A stretch of 64,000 nt of DNA, taken from contig ML133401.1 in assembly GCA_003864495.1 (NCBI GenBank), forward strand, positions 4,207,189 through 4,271,188, given 5' to 3'. This document shows, piece after piece, positions 34,438 through 47,000 of the stretch (position 1 is its first letter; every line of letters begins with the position of its first letter). This stretch comes from Nemopilema nomurai (lineage: Eukaryota; Cnidaria; Scyphozoa; Rhizostomeae; Rhizostomatidae). The position numbers and the translations under genes are program-made. The notes beneath the pieces are model-generated. The model saw only the letters and a program-made list of their open reading frames with translations. It was not told the origin of the DNA and made no database searches.

Positions 34438-35645
34438 CTGACATGCCCCTGTGGAGAATCACCTACTTTTGTACGTTTTCCCGCCATTTGATTGTTTGTA
34501 AATAATATCCCTTGTCTTTGTTGTACGTTTTGGCACGGCTCATTAGCCCAGTTACCCTCAAACAATAGTGTTATTTGTTTGTATAGGGGTCTCATTCATG
34601 AAGTTGTTTTAGCGCAACGAATCTGTGAGAGTGAACACATCTCTCAAGCGGTGAGCTCGTTTCTTTATTTCGTGACCAAGCATCGAGTTTCTTTTCACAT
34701 TTTGGCTGCAGAAGACACCGATACCTACGCTCATTTGATTTCCAGTTTACGCCGTTGTTTGTTGCCGTTGGTTGTTTATTAATACTAAACAGGCGTTGTT
34801 GGCTCGACAATTCATGATGGGTTTACCTAGGAGAGCAATCCCTCCCCAAATCCGGAGGAGATGCGAAATTTCATACACCGTGTTTATGCCCCACGTCCTC
34901 GCTCCAAACTGTTACCTGCTTTGACCGCCGCTGTTACTGCGCTGACCACACAGCAACCCAAGTTGCAGACCGCTGTGGAGGACATAAAGCAACAACAACA
35001 GCCACCACTCTTCGTGAGCCGCTCCGACCGTCCTTTAAGTGCTCAACGGTGGAAGAGAGCGGAATAATCTATCGATTGGCTGAAGTGCTACCATTTTGAA
35101 ATTATGCAAGTTAGCTTCTTGCTATAGAAATCAATGGCGAAGAAGCGGACCTGGGGTGCAGGGCTAATTTCCTTTGGGAAATCCACGCGGAACATCGCTC
35201 AGCGAAATTAAAACTTCCAACTCGATCTGCAAACGTTGGGGGATAAATTTGTCATCTGGATTTTCAATATCTAAATTGTCACCCAGTATTTTGGCAGCAT
35301 ATTCGGTTCGGTCTGTCAAGCAGATGGCAGAAGTTACCTCGTCTTAAACTGACCGTAATAAGAATGCTCCTCTCCTCTGTCGTACGTCAGTTTCAGCATC
35401 TGACATTAGTCACTAACTTTTGCAAGCCATTATTCTTTCCATTTCTGGACAGGATTTTGCAAACATTGATGGACCTTTCTAATGTTTTTGAAGAGTCAGG
35501 AGCCATACCAACTTTGACACACATAAGATAAATAGAGAAGTTGCAGGGGCAAGGGGTTGTTAAACCCAGCTCTAGCCCTTCGCCTTCTCTCATAGTTCTT
35601 GTCAAGCAGAAAGGAAGAAAATATCGTCTCTGTGAGGACTTTCAC
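34438..35645 (+). mobile_element. Decayed Ty3/Gypsy remnant, copy C4
   Basis: Practically identical to the C3 copy, with the same deletions and stops: Gag frames at 34660-34783 and 34861-35067, RT fingers end near 35620. One G is missing compared with C3 in the cagggagcc run near 35500. It is a product of the block duplication, not an independent insertion. Confidence 0.85.
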
Positions 35646-35647
35646 CA

Positions 35648-36184
35648 AGGCCAGTGAGAGGTGGTTTAGCCGTGCTGGCGATGGTCCAATGTGATATTAA
35701 AAATGGCGCCGAAGAGACAAATGCGATTTCAGCGGTTTAACAAAAATAATAAAAACGAAAAATGTGGAAGTTAGAGCTTTAATAAAGCTTGCTTTGAAAA
35801 AGAGCAACCTGAAGGGAACAAAGATAACTGCGCATTAGTTTCAACGCGCGTTGCGTCGAACTTAGGCCCATCGGTAGGCCCGTGTCTGGCATGGTTCAGA
35901 ATGATTGCCATGGCCCAGAAGTTTCCTTATTGGGTCCTTGTTTGGAAGGAGAGTGTGCGTCAAATAAAGTTGGAGGTAGTGAGCTAATGAGCAAATATAC
36001 CAAGCGTAAGCTCAGGGAAGGAAATGCCTGGGAAGAAATGAGAGACAGCTTACAATCCTCTTACGTCCAGCAACAGTTTCTTCCAGAGGACACAATTTGC
36101 AATAACACTGTATGGAAATACAGGAAATAATTGTGCATCAACGTTGTAAGTCATCATTTACAATTTCCTGTAACTTATTTTTAA
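35648..36184 (+). pseudogene. KDZ-like transposase N-terminal fragment, C4
   Basis: Duplicate of the C3 fragment. ATG at 35703 (MAPKRQMRFQRF); a triplet is missing in the AAT run compared with C3. The YTKRKLREGNAWEEM frame is at 35882-36130, and the cysteine cluster is again deleted. Confidence 0.6.
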
Positions 36185-37119
36185 TGATAGGAGAGTCTGA
36201 ATCATGCTTCTTCAAAAGATTGATACTTGCCTAACATACTAGAGGGCTAGAAGTTTAATTGTGATTTCTCCCAAATTCCTGTACTAAAAAGGTCCGTTTT
36301 TGCATGTACTTTGCTCACTCACATTCACTTTGAACTCAATAATTCTGCAAGCAGAGGCTTATCTTTCTTTGTTGCTTGTATATGATATAAATATGAGAGT
36401 TGCTTTCTAATATGGCCAACGTAAGGTTATCTTCACCGATAAAATTCTTGTTCATTTTTCGTACAAAAAAGGATTCCAGATTATGGTTAATCAAAGTTGA
36501 TTCGAACATGTGTTTATTTTGTTATTTTGTCTTGATACGTTTTATTATATTAAAAGACTGTACACAGAGCCATTCTAATTTTAATCGCGTTGTACTTTGG
36601 GTGAACGTTCGTAAGTTTATATTTGCATGCTCTGATTGGTACACGAGCTTTCAAATAACATGCAAATGCAAAGAACTACAACAAAACTTGGTAATGTTCT
36701 CTTCTACCTTTACAACTAGAGTCTGTTAGTTACCAAAGAGTTCTTTCACTTACCAATGAAGATCAAAACCATTCGATTGTCAAACAGCAAAGTATGTAAA
36801 TGGCAGCCTTGATATTGAGATCCCAAGATTCGTCCGATTCCTGCTACCTTTCTCTCTGACTGAAGTGGACTGGCTAAGGCTACTTCTTTTATAGGCACGG
36901 ATTTGATTGTGACGTCATCTGATTGGGTACCAGTTGTTTTCTGATTGGTTACTGTTGCTGCTACTGTGAAGTGGTGAGATCTGAAAATATGAAGAAATGA
37001 CCCTTCTTGTTATGAGAAGGTTCCTGCGTCTTATAAATGTTTAATCAAGTTCGATTTACGATTAGAGAGGAGCATATCAGACGTAAAGCCGATCTTCCAA
37101 CTGCAATTCGTTCGTAAAC
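36185..37119 (-). repeat. Right (inverted) arm of block C4 with promoter module
   Basis: Duplicate of the C3 right arm. CRE at 36910-36917; Inr +1 at 36861 on the minus strand, with TATA 32 bases before it. Confidence 0.8.
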
Positions 37120-37203
37120 TTGCGTCATTTCTTCTTCATATTAACAAAAATCACCATAATGATATAAAAGCACTGATGACGCTGGATGTCTAGCTTAGGG
37201 GTT

Positions 37204-38018
37204 TGATTATTTTCCCCACGAGGAAAATTTTGTTTTGGCGGCCATTTTTATTGGTTGCAAAAGAAATCAGCTGCATTAATGAGCCCTTATAATTTGGTGA
37301 AAGGTAAGGGTATTGAATTATATATATTATATATATCAATTAAGGGTATCAATTACTAAGAAAAGTAATTGAATGATATTTGGCACTGATTTTTAGCGTG
37401 TTAAATAGTTAGTTACCATGAAATATTTCTTATCTTTCCTCTTCGGTTCGAATTTTGACAATTCGTTCGTTTATTGCGGCGTTTCAATGGTATTTAGTAC
37501 CGAAGGCTGCTGCGGTGCGTTTCTTCCATCTTCAAATAGTGTCCGTAGCCCTTCTATTACAACCCGATAAAGTTGTTACCAACTATTTTGATTTGATTTG
37601 CTGTAGAGAAAACTTTGGAGATGACATTGTATATGTTACCCTATCTAAAGAGGTTAACTTTCTTGTGGCAGAGATGTGACTGAATAGACCTAAGATAAAA
37701 TCAACAGTTGTTCACGTTTCAAAAAACGCTTTACGTTATTATAGTGAATTAGAATGAATGAATTAAATAAGCTTCTTTAGAAAGTATTTTGATCCATTAA
37801 ACACTTGCTTTGATATATTGCTCAAAATTCATGAAAGTGCACCAAATTATCTGTCAGCAATACAATTACTTAAAACCCCGCAATCTATCAACGAATCACC
37901 AAATTTTAACGCAAACATTAAGATGAAAAGTATTTCAAGACCATTCACCACTTTGCACGTTAAAATCAGTGTGGACTTTCATTAGATAAGGCCCCACTTT
38001 TCACGAAATTTGAAGAGC
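37204..38018 (+). repeat. Segment D and AT-rich spacer of C4
   Basis: Duplicate of 21985-22800. The 74-codon frame is at 37455-37679. An A-run is one base shorter than in C3 (near 37872). No gene recognised. Confidence 0.55.
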
Positions 38019-38042
38019 TAAGTACTCGCGCAAAGATTCTCT

Positions 38043-41000
38043 TTGCCACCAATAAAAATGCCGCAAAAACAAAGTAGGCCTCATTCTGACGGGACGAGAT
38101 GGATATCTAGCACCTTCAGCGCTTCTCTATCATTGGATCACCCTTTCACAGCAACAGCAACCAATCTCAAAACAATTGGTGCCCAATCAGTTGACGTCAC
38201 AATCAAATCTGTGCCTAAAAGAAGAAGCATTAGCGAACTCGATTCAGTCAGAGAAAATGGTTGAAGGAGTCGGACGAATCTTGGGATCTCAATATCAATT
38301 TTGCCCACTACATACTTTGATGTTTGACAATCGAATGGTTTTGATCTTCATTGGTAAGTAAAAGAACTCTTTAGTACCTAATAGATTGAGTTATGACGGT
38401 AGAAAGAACATTACCAAGTTCTGTTGAAATTCTTTGCATTTGCATGTTAAATTGAACCTCATGTACCAATCAGAGCATGAAAGAGAAAAAAATTACTGGC
38501 GTGCATTCTAAAATACTACAATATGACGAAAATAAGAGTGGCCTTTAGTTTCTATTTTTATATAATCAAAAAGATCTGGCCTAAATAAAAACAATAAACA
38601 TTTAATCAAATCACTTTTTGTTAACATATATCTAGCATCCTTTATTGTTTTTATCCCGAAAGTGAAAAAGAAACATCCATCCCTCATTGACCACAGCAGA
38701 AGTTTAAGCCTCATAAATAGCATACATTTGAGCACCAGATATAGCGAAGTGTCTGCTTACAGAATTTTTTAATTACAATTTGAATATAATTGAGCAAATT
38801 CTTGGGGAAATGGCAACCATTTTTTCTGTATAAAAGTGATAGAAATGTGGACTAAATCTGTACCACTCTGATATATTTGGCAAAAATAATCCTTTGATAA
38901 AGCATTATGTAGACTCTCTGATTATTACAAAATTTGAAATGAAAAGTAAGAGCCTAAAAATGACAAAGATTCCAGCCATAACAAGAATATGGTTTGACAA
39001 TATATATTTTTGTAGTGCTAAATACTTTCAAGAAGTCAACCATGGTTTTAGAGAATAAAGGTTGGCTAAAAATGGCTGCAAGACCACCGCTGTCGTGAAG
39101 TTATATAGAGTGTATGGCGATATATATGGAGAAAGCACATCGTTTAACTAAATCAAAATGTAACCAACTGCGGTTGGAAGCTTGGCTTTGCGTCTGACTT
39201 GCCCCTGTCTTGTCTTAAGTCGATCATGACTAGACATTTGTAAGACACGGGTAATGTTCTCGCCACCGAGATGGATATTGCCATTTTCATCGTGTCAATA
39301 CTCACCCCTCCAAGCAGCAGCAACAGCAACCAATCAGAAAACAATTGGCGTCCAATTACTTGACGTCACAATCAAATCCGTGCCTATAAAAGAAGCAGCA
39401 TTAGCAAACTCGATTCAGTCAGAGAAAGTGGTTGAAGGAGTCGGACGAATCTTGGGATCTCAATATCAATTTTGTCCACTACATACTTTGATGTTTGACA
39501 ATCGAATGGTTTGATCTCCATTGGTAAGTGAAAGAAATCTTTAGTAACTAACAGACTGTAGTTGTGGCGGTAGAAGAGAACATTACCAAAGTTCTGCTGA
39601 AGTTCTTTGCATTTGCATGTTAAATTCAACCTCATGTACCAATCAGTGCATGAAATAAAAAATTTACTGGCGTGCATTCTAAAATACTACAATTTGATGA
39701 AAATGAGAGAGGCCTTTAATTTTTATTTTCATGTAATCAAAATGATCTGGCCTAAATAAAAACAATAAACATTTAATCGAATCACTTTTTGTTAACATAT
39801 ATCTAGCATCCTTTATTGTTTTCATCCCGAAAAGTGAAAAAGAAACATCCATCCCTCATTGACCACAGCAGAAGTTTAAGCCTCATAAATAGCATACATT
39901 TGAGCACCAGATATAGCGAAGTGTCTGCCTACAGAATTTTTTAATTACAATTTGAATATAATTGAGCAAATTCTTGGAGAAATGGCAACCATTTTTGCTA
40001 TATAAAAGTGACAGAAATCTGGACTAAATCTGTACCACTCTGATATATTTGGCAAAAATAATCCTTTGATAAAGCATTATATAGACTCTCTGATTATTAC
40101 AAAATTTGAAATGAAAAGTAAGCGCCTAAAAATGACAAAGATTCCAGCCATAACAAGAATATGGTTTGACAAATATATTTTTGTAGTGCTAAATATTTTC
40201 ATGAAGTTAACCATGGTTTTAGAGAATAAAGGTTGGCTAAAAATGGCTGCAAGACCAGCGCTCGTGAAGTTATATAGAGTGTATGGCGATATATATGGAG
40301 AAAGCACATCGTTTAACTAAATCAAAATGTAACCAACTGCGGTTGGAAGCTTGGCTTTGCGTCTGACTTGCCCCTGTCTTGTCTTAAGTCGAACATGACT
40401 AGACATTTGTAAGACACGGGTATGTTCTCGCCACCGAGATGGATATTGCCATTTTCATCGTGTCAATACTCACCCCTCCAAGCAGCAGCAACAGCAACCA
40501 ATCTCAAAACAATTGGCGTCCAATTAGTTGACGTCACAATCAAATCCGTGCCTATAAAAGAAGCAGCATTAGCAAACTCGATTCAGTCAGAGAAAGTGGT
40601 TGAAGGAGTCGGACGAATCTTGGGATCTCAATATCAATTTTGCCCACTACATACTTTGATGTTTGACAATCGAATGGTTTGATCTCCATTGGTAAGTGAA
40701 AGAAATCTTTAGTAACTAACAGACTGTAGTTGTGACGGTAGAAGAGAACATTACCAAAGTTCTGCTGAAGTTCTTTGCATTTGCATGTTAAATTCAACCT
40801 CATGTACCAATCAGTGCATGAAATAAAAAATTTACTGGCGTGCATTCTAAAATACTACAATTTGATGAAAATGAGAGAGGCCTTTAATTTTTATTTTCAT
40901 GTAATCAAAATGATCTGGCCTAAATAAAAACAATAAACATTTAATCGAATCACTTTTTGTTAACATATATCTAGCATCCTTTATTGTTTTCATCCCGAAA

Positions 41001-44000
41001 AGTGAAAAAGAAACATCCATCCCTCATTGACCACAGCAGAAGTTTAAGCCTCATAAATAGCATACATTTGAGCACCAGATATAGCGAAGTGTCTGCCTAC
41101 AGAATTTTTTAATTACAATTTGAATATAATTGAGCAAATTCTTGGAGAAATGGCAACCATTTTTGCTATATAAAAGTGACAGAAATCTGGACTAAATCTG
41201 TACCACTCTGATATATTTGGCAAAAATAATCCTTTGATAAAGCATTATATAGACTCTCTGATTATTACAAAATTTGAAATGAAAAGTAAGCGCCTAAAAA
41301 TGACAAAGATTCCAGCCATAACAAGAATATGGTTTGACAATATATATTTTTGTAGTGCTAAATATTTTCATGAAGTTAACCATGGTTTTAGAGAATAAAG
41401 GTTGGCTAAAAATGGCTGCAAGACCAGCGCTGTCGTGAAGTTATATAGAGTGTATGGCGATATATATGGAGAAAGCACATCGTTTAACTAAATCAAAATG
41501 TAACCAACTGCGGTTGGAAGCTTGGCTTTGCGTCTGACTTGCCCCTGTCTTGTCTTAAGTCGAACATGACTAGACATTTGTAAGACACGGGTATGTTCTC
41601 GCCACCGAGATGGATATTGCCATTTTCATCGTGTCAATACTCACCCCTCCAAGCAGCAGCAACAGCAACCAATCTCAAAACAATTGGCGTCCAATTAGTT
41701 GACGTCACAATCAAATCCGTGCCTATAAAAGAAGCAGCATTAGCAAACTCGATTCAGTCAGAGAAAGTGGTTGAAGGAGTCGGACGAATCTTGGGATCTC
41801 AATATCAATTTTGCCCACTACATACTTTGATGTTTGACAATCGAATGGTTTGATCTCCATTGGTAAGTGAAAGAAATCTTTAGTAACTAACAGACTGTAG
41901 TTGTGACGGTAGACCAAAGTTCTGCTGAAGTTCTTTGCATTTGCATGTTAAATTCAACCTCATGTACCAATCAGTGCATGAAATAAAAAATTTACTGGCG
42001 TGCATTCTAAAATACTACAATTTGATGAAAATGAGAGAGGCCTTTAATTTTTATTTTCATGTAATCAAAATGATCTGGCCTAAATAAAAACAATAAACAT
42101 TTAATCGAATCACTTTTTGTTAACATATATCTAGCATCCTTTATTGTTTTCATCCCGAAAAGTGAAAAAGAAACATCCATCCCTCATTGACCACAGCAGA
42201 AGTTTAAGCCTCATAAATAGCATACATTTGAGCACCAGATATAGCGAAGTGTCTGCCTACAGAATTTTTTAATTACAATTTGAATATAATTGAGCAAATT
42301 CTTGGAGAAATGGCAACCATTTTTGCTATATAAAAGTGACAGAAATCTGGACTAAATCTGTACCACTCTGATATATTTGGCAAAAATAATCCTTTGATAA
42401 AGCATTATATAGACTCTCTGATTATTACAAATTTGAAATGAAAAGTAAGCGCCTAAAAATGACAAAGATTCCAGCCATAACAAGAATATGGTTTGACAAT
42501 ATATATTTTTGTAGTGCTAAATATTTTCATGAAGTTAACCATGGTTTTAGAGAATAAAGGTTGGCTAAAAATGGCTGCAAGACCAGCGCTGTGTGAAGTT
42601 ATATAGAGTGTATGGCGATATATATGGAGAAAGCACATCGTTTAACTAAATCAAAATGTAACCAACTGCGGTTGGAAGCTTGGCTTTGCGTCTGACTTGC
42701 CCCTGTCTTGTCTTAAGTCGAACATGACTAGACATTTGTAAGACACGGGTATGTTCTCGCCACCGAGATGGATATTGCCATTTTCATCGTGTCAATACTC
42801 ACCCCTCCAAGCAGCAGCAACAGCAACCAATCTCAAAACAATTGGCGTCCAATTAGTTGACGTCACAATCAAATCCGTGCCTATAAAAGAAGCAGCATTA
42901 GCAAACTCGATTCAGTCAGAGAAAGTGGTTGAAGGAGTCGGACGAATCTTGGGATCTCAATATCAATTTTGCCCACTACATACTTTGATGTTTGACAATC
43001 GAATGGTTTGATCTCCATTGGTAAGTGAAAGAAATCTTTAGTAACTAACAGACTGTAGTTGTGACGGTAGAAGAGAACATTACCAAAGTTCTGCTGAAGT
43101 TCTTTGCATTTGCATGTTAAATTCAACCTCATGTACCAATCAGTGCATGAAATAAAAAATTTACTGGCGTGCATTCTAAAATACTACAATTTGATGAAAA
43201 TGAGAGAGGCCTTTAATTTTTATTTTCATGTAATCAAAATGATCTGGCCTAAATAAAAACAATAAACATTTAATCGAATCACTTTTTGTTAACATATATC
43301 TAGCATCCTTTATTGTTTTCATCCCGAAAAGTGAAAAAGAAACATCCATCCCTCATTGACCACAGCAGAAGTTTAAGCCTCATAAATAGCATACATTTGA
43401 GCACCAGATATAGCGAAGTGTCTGCCTACAGAATTTTTTAATTACAATTTGAATATAATTGAGCAAATTCTTGGAGAAATGGCAACCATTTTTGCTATAT
43501 AAAAGTGACAGAAATCTGGACTAAATCTGTACCACTCTGATATATTTGGCAAAAATAATCCTTTGATAAAGCATTATATAGACTCTCTGATTATTACAAA
43601 ATTTGAAATGAAAAGTAAGCGCCTAAAAATGACAAAGATTCCAGCCATAACAAGAATATGGTTTGACAATATATATTTTTGTAGTGCTAAATATTTTCAT
43701 GAAGTTAACCATGGTTTTAGAGAATAAAGGTTGGCTAAAAATGGCTGCAAGACCAGCGCTGTCGTGAAGTTATATAGAGTGTATGGCGATATATATGGAG
43801 AAAGCACATCGTTTAACTAAATCAAAATGTAACCAACTGCGGTTGGAAGCTTGGCTTTGCGTCTGACTTGCCCCTGTCTTGTCTTAAGTCGAACATGACT
43901 AGACATTTGTAAGACACGGGTATGTTCTCGCCACCGAGATGGATATTGCCATTTTCATCGTGTCAATACTCACCCCTCCAAGCAGCAGCAACAGCAACCA

Positions 44001-47000
44001 ATCTCAAAACAATTGGCGTCCAATTAGTTGACGTCACAATCAAATCCGTGCCTATAAAAGAAGCAGCATTAGCAAACTCGATTCAGTCAGAGAAAGTGGT
44101 TGAAGGAGTCGGACGAATCTTGGGATCTCAATATCAATTTTGCCCACTACATACTTTGATGTTTGACAATCGAATGGTTTGATCTCCATTGGTAAGTGAA
44201 AGAAATCTTTAGTAACTAACAGACTGTAGTTGTGACGGTAGACAAAGTTCTGCTGAAGTTCTTTGCATTTGCATGTTAAATTCAACCTCATGTACCAATC
44301 AGTGCATGAAATAAAAAATTTACTGGCGTGCATTCTAAAATACTACAATTTGATGAAAATGAGAGAGGCCTTTAATTTTTATTTTCATGTAATCAAAATG
44401 ATCTGGCCTAAATAAAAACAATAAACATTTAATCGAATCACTTTTTGTTAACATATATCTAGCATCCTTTATTGTTTTCATCCCGAAAAGTGAAAAAGAA
44501 ACATCCATCCCTCATTGACCACAGCAGAAGTTTAAGCCTCATAAATAGCATACATTTGAGCACCAGATATAGCGAAGTGTCTGCCTACAGAATTTTTTAA
44601 TTACAATTTGAATATAATTGAGCAAATTCTTGGAGAAATGGCAACCATTTTTGCTATATAAAAGTGACAGAAATCTGGACTAAATCTGTACCACTCTGAT
44701 ATATTTGGCAAAAATAATCCTTTGATAAAGCATTATATAGACTCTCTGATTATTACAAAATTTGAAATGAAAAGTAAGCGCCTAAAAATGACAAAGATTC
44801 CAGCCATAACAAGAATATGGTTTGACAATATATATTTTTGTAGTGCTAAATATTTTCATGAAGTTAACCATGGTTTTAGAGAATAAAGGTTGGCTAAAAA
44901 TGGCTGCAAGACCAGCGCTGTGTGAAGTTATATAGAGTGTATGGCGATATATATGGAGAAAGCACATCGTTTAACTAAATCAAAATGTAACCAACTGCGG
45001 TTGGAAGCTTGGCTTTGCGTCTGACTTGCCCCTGTCTTGTCTTAAGTCGAACATGACTAGACATTTGTAAGACACGGGTATGTTCTCGCCACCGAGATGG
45101 ATATTGCCATTTTCATCGTGTCAATACTCACCCCTCCAAGCAGCAGCAACAGCAACCAATCTCAAAACAATTGGCGTCCAATTAGTTGACGTCACAATCA
45201 AATCCGTGCCTATAAAAGAAGCAGCATTAGCAAACTCGATTCAGTCAGAGAAAGTGGTTGAAGGAGTCGGACGAATCTTGGGATCTCAATATCAATTTTG
45301 CCCACTACATACTTTGATGTTTGACAATCGAATGGTTTGATCTCCATTGGTAAGTGAAAGAAATCTTTAGTAACTAACAGACTGTAGTTGTGACGGTAGA
45401 AGAGAACATTACCAAAGTTCTGCTGAAGTTCTTTGCATTTGCATGTTAAATTCAACCTCATGTACCAATCAGTGCATGAAATAAAAAATTTACTGGCGTG
45501 CATTCTAAAATACTACAATTTGATGAAAATGAGAGAGGCCTTTAATTTTTATTTTCATGTAATCAAAATGATCTGGCCTAAATAAAAACAATAAACATTT
45601 AATCGAATCACTTTTTGTTAACATATATCTAGCATCCTTTATTGTTTTCATCCCGAAAAGTGAAAAAGAAACATCCATCCCTCATTGACCACAGCAGAAG
45701 TTTAAGCCTCATAAATAGCATACATTTGAGCACCAGATATAGCGAAGTGTCTGCCTACAGAATTTTTTAATTACAATTTGAATATAATTGAGCAAATTCT
45801 TGGAGAAATGGCAACCATTTTTGCTATATAAAAGTGACAGAAATCTGGACTAAATCTGTACCACTCTGATATATTTGGCAAAAATAATCCTTTGATAAAG
45901 CATTATATAGACTCTCTGATTATTACAAAATTTGAAATGAAAAGTAAGCGCCTAAAAATGACAAAGATTCCAGCCATAACAAGAATATGGTTTGACAATA
46001 TATATTTTTGTAGTGCTAAATATTTTCATGAAGTTAACCATGGTTTTAGAGAATAAAGGTTGGCTAAAAATGGCTGCAAGACCAGCGCTCTTCTGTAAGT
46101 TATAGAATATATGGCGATATATATGGAGAAAGCACATCGTTTAACTAAATCAAAATGTAACCAACTGCGGTTGGAAGCTTGGCTTTGCGTCTGACTTGCC
46201 CCTGTCTTGTCTTAAGTCGAACATGACTAGACATTTGTAAGACACGGGTATGTTCTCGCCACCGAGATGGATATTGCCATTTTCATCGTGTCAATACTCA
46301 CCCCTCCAAGCAGCAGCAACAGCAACCAATCTCAAAACAATTGGCGTCCAATTAGTTGACGTCACAATCAAATCCGTGCCTATAAAAGAAGCAGCATTAG
46401 CAAACTCGATTCAGTCAGAGAAAGTGGTTGAAGGAGTCGGACGAATCTTGGGATCTCAATATCAATTTTGCCCACTACATACTTTGATGTTTGACAATCG
46501 AATGGTTTGATCTCCATTGGTAAGTGAAAGAAATCTTTAGTAACTAACAGACTGTAGTTGTGACGGTAGACCAAAGTTCTGCTGAAGTTCTTTGCATTTG
46601 CATGTTAAATTCAACCTCATGTACCAATCAGTGCATGAAATAAAAAATTTACTGGCGTGCATTCTAAAATACTACAATTTGATGAAAATGAGAGAGGCCT
46701 TTAATTTTTATTTTCATGTAATCAAAATGATCTGGCCTAAATAAAAACAATAAACATTTAATCGAATCACTTTTTGTTAACATATATCTAGCATCCTTTA
46801 TTGTTTTCATCCCGAAAAGTGAAAAAGAAACATCCATCCCTCATTGACCACAGCAGAAGTTTAAGCCTCATAAATAGCATACATTTGAGCACCAGATATA
46901 GCGAAGTGTCTGCCTACAGAATTTTTTAATTACAATTTGAATATAATTGAGCAAATTCTTGGAGAAATGGCAACCATTTTTGCTATATAAAAGTGACAGA

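Noticed and set aside
36400..36729. 109-codon plus-strand frame in the right arms (also 21181-21510)
   Set aside because: It is the antisense of the arm that has a promoter on the minus strand, and in C2 only a shortened version with changed start exists. No family motif.
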